A stretch of DNA of 64,000 nt. Origin: Dyadobacter pollutisoli (GTDB lineage: Bacteria > Bacteroidota > Bacteroidia > Cytophagales > Spirosomataceae). Positions within the stretch are counted from its first letter, which is position 1, and each line of letters opens with the position of its first letter. Both the position numbers and the translations under genes were made by a program. Of the stretch, positions 59,728 to 64,000 are shown piece by piece. The stretch covers positions 6,980,501 through 7,044,500 of the forward strand of contig NZ_CP112998.1 of the NCBI RefSeq assembly GCF_026625565.1. Reading direction: 5' to 3'. Under the pieces are notes generated by a model that was not told the origin of the DNA, searched no databases, and was given only the letters and a program-made list of their open reading frames with translations.

Positions 59728-60486
59728 ATGAGACGCATTTCGATATTATTTCAATGGGCATGCATCCTGTTGGTTGCAGCTGCATGTACCGATACCGACG
59801 GACCGTCGCCTGATGAACCTGGTGCACAGGAAGGATACACGACGGGAAAAGTGACCAGTACAGACGGTACACCACTTTCTGGGGTCAAAGTAGTGGTCGA
59901 CAATACGATGATCTACGCATCTTACTCCATCGGGAGTTCTGACGAAAAAGGTAACTACAAGATTCAGCTTCCGAAAGTCGGCACTTTCATGGCCTCCGCG
60001 TACATGCTACGACGCTATAATGGTAAGGAATATGAATTTGACTTGCATCCGGATGTGTATGAAGAGTTCAGCATTGATGGAGCGGTTCGAAATTTCCAAT
60101 GGAAACTGACCGGAAAACGGCCAGTGGATGCACAAGGTTACTATGGGGTGACCATTGAGGTGAACAAAGCACTGATGAGCGCGATTTATGATTCTGAAAA
60201 TATAGAATTCACATTGGTACCGGTAGGAAATCTGATCGACGGATCAAAAGGCAAAACACTCAAAATGAAGCACGGGAAGCCTTACACCGATGACTATGGC
60301 AAACTGGTGGACATTCCGCTGGGCAGATATAGGATGACGGCTTATTATAATGGCGACGCGGGGAAAATGCCCTTGAAGCTCAGAAAGCACTTTTCAGATG
60401 ACGAATATGAAAGTGAGATAACCATCGATTTCGAGCCGGAAACGATGTGGGGCAACAACATCGCATTCATCAGCTACACCGAGTAA
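59728..60486 (+). CDS. Carboxypeptidase-regulatory-like (CarboxypepD_reg) lipoprotein
   Basis: The 252-residue product has a lipoprotein signal (ILFQWACILLVAAAC). A transthyretin-like carboxypeptidase regulatory domain follows (TTGKVTSTDGTPLSGVKVVVDNTMIYASYSIGSSDEKGNYKIQLPKVGTFMASAYM, ~35-100). A C-terminal beta domain of unknown type ends with a negatively charged region. Such domains act as stalks in surface proteins. Last gene of the unit. Confidence 0.8.
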   Translation: MRRISILFQWACILLVAAACTDTDGPSPDEPGAQEGYTTGKVTSTDGTPLSGVKVVVDNTMIYASYSIGSSDEKGNYKIQLPKVGTFMASAYMLRRYNGKEYEFDLHPDVYEEFSIDGAVRNFQWKLTGKRPVDAQGYYGVTIEVNKALMSAIYDSENIEFTLVPVGNLIDGSKGKTLKMKHGKPYTDDYGKLVDIPLGRYRMTAYYNGDAGKMPLKLRKHFSDDEYESEITIDFEPETMWGNNIAFISYTE

Positions 60487-60583
60487 GGAGAAATTAGCGG
60501 CCTGGAAATAGCTGCAACGTCAAAACAAGCAACGAGAGGAGTGAGTTTTCTTGGCTAAAACCGAGAAGTAGGATGAGTAATGC

Positions 60584-60620
60584 AAACTTGGCAAGCCTTT
60601 AAGGCTTGCCAAGTTTTTTT
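60584..60620. terminator. Bidirectional hairpin terminator
   Basis: AAACTTGGCAAGCCTT and AAGGCTTGCCAAGTTT form a perfect hairpin followed by a T-run. It lies between the convergent lipoprotein and AhpD-like genes, overlapping the end of the latter. It has the stem of the AACTTGCC family with the arms in opposite order. Confidence 0.85.
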
Positions 60621-61209
60621 AAACCAGAACAGTGAAGCTCTTGAAAATAGCGCCAACCCTAATCGCATCGAATATGCGCGCCGGGGTTCCGCCATGGTTC
60701 AGTACCGATTGCTCGTGAGATGTAACACACATCTCGCAGCCATTCAAAGCCGAAACTACCAGACTCAGGAGTTCAAAGAATTCTTTGCCTAGTACCGGGT
60801 TTACCATAATGCTCATTTTGATGCCGGCAGGAGCATTGTCATAAAACTCCTTGTGCATAAAGTGCCTGAAACGGTAGAACACATTGTTTGCATTCATCAA
60901 TGAAACGCAGGCAGTTACTTCTGCAATTTCCTTGTCCTCAGCACCTTCCTGGATCACCAGTTCCTCGATCGCAGAGATAACAGCCGCATTCTTTTCGTTC
61001 ACTGCCACAGCAAGCGCGATCAAAAGCGCCTCTTTGCGGTTCAATGTCTGAGATTTCAAAACGTTACCAATGTTGATTTTAAGGTCTTTCAGGTAACGAT
61101 GATCAAGCGCAGCCAGTTTGTTGATCAGCACGCTTTCAAAATCAGCGGGCAGATTCACTTCTTTATACAGGGAATCCTTAGTGCTTCCCGTAGTTGCGAA
61201 TGGATACAT
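60619..61209 (-). CDS. ahpD: AhpD-like alkylhydroperoxidase (carboxymuconolactone decarboxylase family)
   Basis: The 196-residue helical protein has the AhpD active site CEMCVTSHEQSVLNHG, with Cys158, Cys161 and His165. A first CMD-like half precedes it (ALLIALAVAVNEKNAAVISAIEEL). AhpD reduces the peroxiredoxin AhpC using lipoyl-linked electrons in Mycobacterium. It lies 23 bases downstream of the peroxiredoxin gene, supporting that partnership; no AhpF gene is near. Gene symbol is by family and context. Confidence 0.85.
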   Translation of the reverse strand: MYPFATTGSTKDSLYKEVNLPADFESVLINKLAALDHRYLKDLKINIGNVLKSQTLNRKEALLIALAVAVNEKNAAVISAIEELVIQEGAEDKEIAEVTACVSLMNANNVFYRFRHFMHKEFYDNAPAGIKMSIMVNPVLGKEFFELLSLVVSALNGCEMCVTSHEQSVLNHGGTPARIFDAIRVGAIFKSFTVLV

Positions 61210-61232
61210 TTCTTTTATTTAAATGGTGTGGA

Positions 61233-61784
61233 TTAAGCCAATGTAGCTTCCCCTTTTACCCAGTTGCAAGGGCAAAGTTCGTCAGTTTGCAATGCGTCCA
61301 AAACACGGATTACTTCATTCACGTTACGTCCTACTGAAAGGTCGTTTACGCTTACCCAACGAATAATTCCTTGTGGATCAACGATGTAAGTTACACGGTA
61401 AGCGATTTTTTCGTTGGCTTCCAGGATACCCAGTTCTTCTGCAAGAGATTTCGAGGTATCAGCAAGCATCGGGAAACGCAGGTCACGAAGATCGTCGTGG
61501 TTTTTGCGCCATGCAAGGTGAACAAATTCGCTGTCAGTAGAAGCACCGATCAGGATTGTGTCACGGTCTGCGAAGTCATCAACATGCTTTCCGAACTCAG
61601 CAATTTCGGTAGGACAAACGAATGTAAAATCCTTTGGCCACCAGAACATTACCATCCATTTCTCAGCATTTTTATGATCTTCTGAGGTAATATCGTAGAA
61701 TTCGTTTCCTTTTTCAAGAGACACTACTGATGTTTTTTTGAATTCAGGGAAAGTCGATCCCACGGATAACAGTCTATTTGCCAT
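61233..61784 (-). CDS. ahpC: Peroxiredoxin, AhpC/TSA type
   Basis: The 183-residue protein has the peroxidatic Cys57 in FTFVCPTEIAEF, the conserved Thr and Arg of the family, and C-terminal Cys residues in DELCPCNWVKGE that can act as resolving residues. It reduces hydrogen and alkyl peroxides. Upstream on the minus strand is a good promoter (GTTG, 20-base spacer, TAGTTTTG). It is paired with the AhpD-like gene as a two-gene antioxidant operon. Confidence 0.92.
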   Translation of the reverse strand: MANRLLSVGSTFPEFKKTSVVSLEKGNEFYDITSEDHKNAEKWMVMFWWPKDFTFVCPTEIAEFGKHVDDFADRDTILIGASTDSEFVHLAWRKNHDDLRDLRFPMLADTSKSLAEELGILEANEKIAYRVTYIVDPQGIIRWVSVNDLSVGRNVNEVIRVLDALQTDELCPCNWVKGEATLA

Positions 61785-61823
61785 GATTGTTTGTTGTTTG
61801 ATAAATTGTATTTTTTGGTGTTA

Positions 61824-61855
61824 CAAAACTACAAACGACACGAGCGTCAGGCAAC
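61824..61855 (-). promoter_or_regulatory. Promoter of the ahpC-ahpD operon
   Basis: On the minus strand a -33-like GTTG (61852-61855), a 20-base spacer and a -7 box TAGTTTTG (61824-61831) fit the Bacteroidota consensus. This gives a leader of about 35 bases. Further upstream TTTATCGA occurs twice (61913-61920 and 61939-61946), a possible peroxide-regulator site (weak). Confidence 0.6.
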
Positions 61856-62002
61856 CTCGCACCTGGTATTATGCGAGGAAAGACTTGTTTTAATCAAATT
61901 AATTTAGTTTTATTTATCGAAATTGAGATAGTATAGATTTTATCGATAATGATATAAATTTGAACAATATAATTATACTAATATTATCTGTCATTATCCG
62001 GC

Positions 62003-63307
62003 TCAACCCGGTATCATTCCCAGTACTGTTTCCAGTGCCATTCCCCGGGAGCCCTTGATGAGAATGTATGTATTTTCTTGCGGGTTGTCCATGACCCAGT
62101 TATGCAGCGAAAACTTGTCGGGAAAGTAGTAAGCCTTGGGGAGGGCAGGCAATGCGTGCTGCATCAGTTTGCCCGACAAAATCACAATGTCAAAGTTTTC
62201 CGCAGCGATCAGTTTGCCCAGCGCAAGGTGCTCTTCTTCGGCAGCGTCTCCCAGCTCGAACATATCGCCGAGGATCAGCATTTTTTTCGGAGCATCCAGT
62301 TTTGCAAAATTCGCCACCGCAGCTGCCATAGAAGATGGATTAGCATTGTAAGCATCCATAATCACCGTATTGCTTCCTTTTTTGACGATCTGCGAGCGGT
62401 TATTATCAGGCTGGTAAGTGCTTACAGCTTCGTTTGCGTCCTCATCGGCCACTTCAAAATGCTTTCCTACTGCCAGCGCAGCACAAATGTTATCAAAGTT
62501 ATAGCTGCCCGGCAGGTGTGTGGAGACCTTTTTACCATGATTTTCAAAAATCACAAAAGGGCTTTCCTGCAACAAAATGGGGTTAACAGGACTGCTTTCG
62601 GAGCAATAAAAGACGATTTCACCGAATGCACGGCGCTTGCTTACCATTTCCATGATCGTATCGTGGGTCGTATTGGCGAAAACGGTCCCCTTCTTTTTGG
62701 AAAGAAAATCAAACAATTCTCCCTTTCCTTTTTTGATTCCTTCCACGCCGCCGAAACCTTCCAAATGTGCCTTGCCAATATTCGTGATCAGGCCGTGGGT
62801 GGGCTGAGCAATCGTGCTCAGCAGCGCGATTTCAGCCTGATGATTGGCACCCATTTCCACGACCACCATTTCATGTTTGGCCGGGTCAACGGACAGAATG
62901 GTCAGCGGTACTCCTATATGGTTATTGAGGTTTCCCTTCGTTGCGTAGGTGTTGTATTTCATCGATAACACTTTTGCTATCAGTTCTTTGGTTGTGGTCT
63001 TGCCATTAGAACCCGTTAATGCGATCACGGGAAAAGTGAATGTTTTGCGATGGTGCCGGGCCAGGTCCTGCAATGCTGCCAGTACATCTTCGACCAATAA
63101 AAAACGATCGCTGGCAACCACGGCCGGATCATCTACCACAGCATAGGCAGCGCCTTTCTGCAAAGCTTCTGCGGCATATTGGTTACCGTCGAACTTATCT
63201 CCTTTTAATGCGAAAAAAATACATCCTTCACTCACCTGGCGGGTGTCGGTGGATATTTTTGCACCTTTTTGGAATATGTTATAAAGTGTTTCGGTGGAAG
63301 TGTACAT
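62003..63307 (-). CDS. murF: UDP-N-acetylmuramoyl-tripeptide--D-alanyl-D-alanine ligase
   Basis: It adds D-Ala-D-Ala to the UDP-MurNAc tripeptide in peptidoglycan synthesis. The 434-residue protein has the Mur ligase P-loop (VIALTGSNGKTTTKELI), VEMGANHQAEIALL, the central-domain NLNNHIGVPLTIL, and the C-terminal IMDAYNANPSSMAAAVANF and LILGDMFELGDAAEEEHLALG motifs diagnostic of MurF. It stands apart from other mur genes, as is common in Bacteroidota. Confidence 0.95.
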   Translation of the reverse strand: MYTSTETLYNIFQKGAKISTDTRQVSEGCIFFALKGDKFDGNQYAAEALQKGAAYAVVDDPAVVASDRFLLVEDVLAALQDLARHHRKTFTFPVIALTGSNGKTTTKELIAKVLSMKYNTYATKGNLNNHIGVPLTILSVDPAKHEMVVVEMGANHQAEIALLSTIAQPTHGLITNIGKAHLEGFGGVEGIKKGKGELFDFLSKKKGTVFANTTHDTIMEMVSKRRAFGEIVFYCSESSPVNPILLQESPFVIFENHGKKVSTHLPGSYNFDNICAALAVGKHFEVADEDANEAVSTYQPDNNRSQIVKKGSNTVIMDAYNANPSSMAAAVANFAKLDAPKKMLILGDMFELGDAAEEEHLALGKLIAAENFDIVILSGKLMQHALPALPKAYYFPDKFSLHNWVMDNPQENTYILIKGSRGMALETVLGMIPG

Positions 63308-63412
63308 GGAATTATCGGGTCATTATAAAGTTATGAGCGCTTATTTCGTTACGTTTAAGAAGTGAAATAAGTCGGCCGTGAACCTGCAAAACTAATAGAT
63401 TATTCCTCAACG

Positions 63413-64000
63413 ATGCGTACGAAATATACCTCCTGTGTCTTCTTTATTTTTTACATACTAGCTCTTTCAAAGGCCTCGTCCCAGCAGGTTTGGTTCAAAA
63501 CCGATACCGTTACCAGTGTTTCTTCCAAAGGCGTGAAGTTGAGTAACCCATGGGCAGGTGGGCTCAATGCATCCCAGTTTTTGAAAATGCATTTAAATAG
63601 TGATACCGACGAAGACCTGGTCGTGTACGACCGTACCAATAGTAAGGTCACCACATTCCTGGCCGGCACCGACCCATTGAATCCTGCCAAAAAAACCTAC
63701 ATCCACGCACCATACTACGAATCGCTTTTTCCGCAAACCGACAACTGGATGATCCTCGCCGATTATAATGGAGATGGTCAAAAAGATCTTTTCGCGAGTA
63801 CTTCGCTGGGAATCAGTGTGTACCAGCAGGTGAAAGCAGGTGCTTCGTGGACATGGAAACTGATGGAAGATGTGATCTATACCAGAGGTTTTTCGGGGAA
63901 TATCAATTTGCAGGTCTCGGGAACGGACATTCCCGGTATTACGGACATTGACGACGACGGCGATCTGGATTTGCTTTTGTTCGATTTTTCGGGGACTTAT
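63413..64000 (+). CDS. Secreted FG-GAP/VCBS-repeat protein, cut by window edge
   Basis: ATG at 63413 opens a frame of 196 codons that runs off the window. It has a signal peptide (SCVFFIFYILALSKASSQ) and FG-GAP-type repeats with calcium-binding DxNxDG-like motifs (ADYNGDGQKDLFAST, TDIDDDGDLDLLLFD). Such proteins form beta-propellers and, in Bacteroidota, are usually secreted and carry a C-terminal T9SS signal, which would lie beyond the window. Confidence 0.85.
   Translation, partial: MRTKYTSCVFFIFYILALSKASSQQVWFKTDTVTSVSSKGVKLSNPWAGGLNASQFLKMHLNSDTDEDLVVYDRTNSKVTTFLAGTDPLNPAKKTYIHAPYYESLFPQTDNWMILADYNGDGQKDLFASTSLGISVYQQVKAGASWTWKLMEDVIYTRGFSGNINLQVSGTDIPGITDIDDDGDLDLLLFDFSGTY

Overview
The window looks like a chromosomal segment of a Bacteroidota bacterium, most likely a Cytophagales/Spirosomaceae member of Dyadobacter type (inference). 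Evidence: promoters of Bacteroidota form (-33 TTTG, -7 TAnnTTTG), almost no Shine-Dalgarno sites, two large secreted proteins with type IX secretion (T9SS) sorting tails, many lipoproteins of SCKDD type, TPR histidine kinases and many intergenic palindromes. No rRNA, tRNA, CRISPR array, IS element or prophage was seen.

Region by region. (1) 1-3.7 kb, AT-richer accessory segment: a TIR-domain effector-like protein, a cytosine-5 DNA methyltransferase overlapping an HNH endonuclease (probable restriction-modification pair), an XRE regulator and a small orphan ORF. (2) 3.9-17.8 kb, minus strand: a long catabolic cluster. Two Tat-signal Gfo/Idh dehydrogenases, a Tat-signal DegT-type PLP aminotransferase, a ceramidase-like hydrolase, a beta-propeller protein, a DUF7133-like lipoprotein and a lipoprotein HiPIP come first. 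A FucP/NagP-like sugar transporter, NagA, NagB and a third, lipoprotein Gfo/Idh follow. A LacI regulator (18.2-19.3 kb) lies upstream, and a perfect LacI-type palindrome sits just after a -7 box before the first gene. Together they look like extracytoplasmic oxidation and transamination of an amino-sugar compound feeding GlcNAc catabolism. (3) 19.6-22.9 kb: two formylglycine-type sulfatases. (4) 23-25.6 kb: a TPR histidine kinase and LuxR-type regulator. (5) 25.7-29.5 kb: small secreted proteins and a fatty-acid hydroxylase/sterol desaturase-family enzyme with a long structured leader. (6) 29.6-37 kb: a GlxA-type AraC regulator, a 1382-residue CBM6/glycoside-hydrolase T9SS protein and an amylosucrase. 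(7) 37.6-38.1 kb: a HigA antitoxin behind a truncated HigB. (8) 38.3-44.3 kb: ArsR regulator plus RND-TolC efflux operon. (9) 44.4-48.5 kb: YjgN-like membrane protein, M48 protease, SHOCT protein, MscS channel. (10) 48.5-54.3 kb: a T9SS thermolysin-like protease and S-adenosylhomocysteinase. (11) 54.6-60.5 kb: LytS/LytT two-component pair followed by five genes for envelope proteins, with matching direct repeats before both units. (12) 60.6-64 kb: AhpD-like protein, peroxiredoxin, MurF, and the start of an FG-GAP protein cut by the window edge.

The most interesting signal is a pair of about 100-nt structured leader elements (21200-21300 and 27449-27547). They share an apical loop, have unrelated but complementary outer stems, and each follows the same promoter-embedded operator (TTTGTCTATCAA...AGTAnACTA). 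One precedes a sulfatase. The other precedes the hydroxylase and is itself preceded by a 37-codon ORF ending in three Cys codons and a stop. This suggests a sulfur/cysteine-responsive attenuation system not explained by any riboswitch class I recognise.
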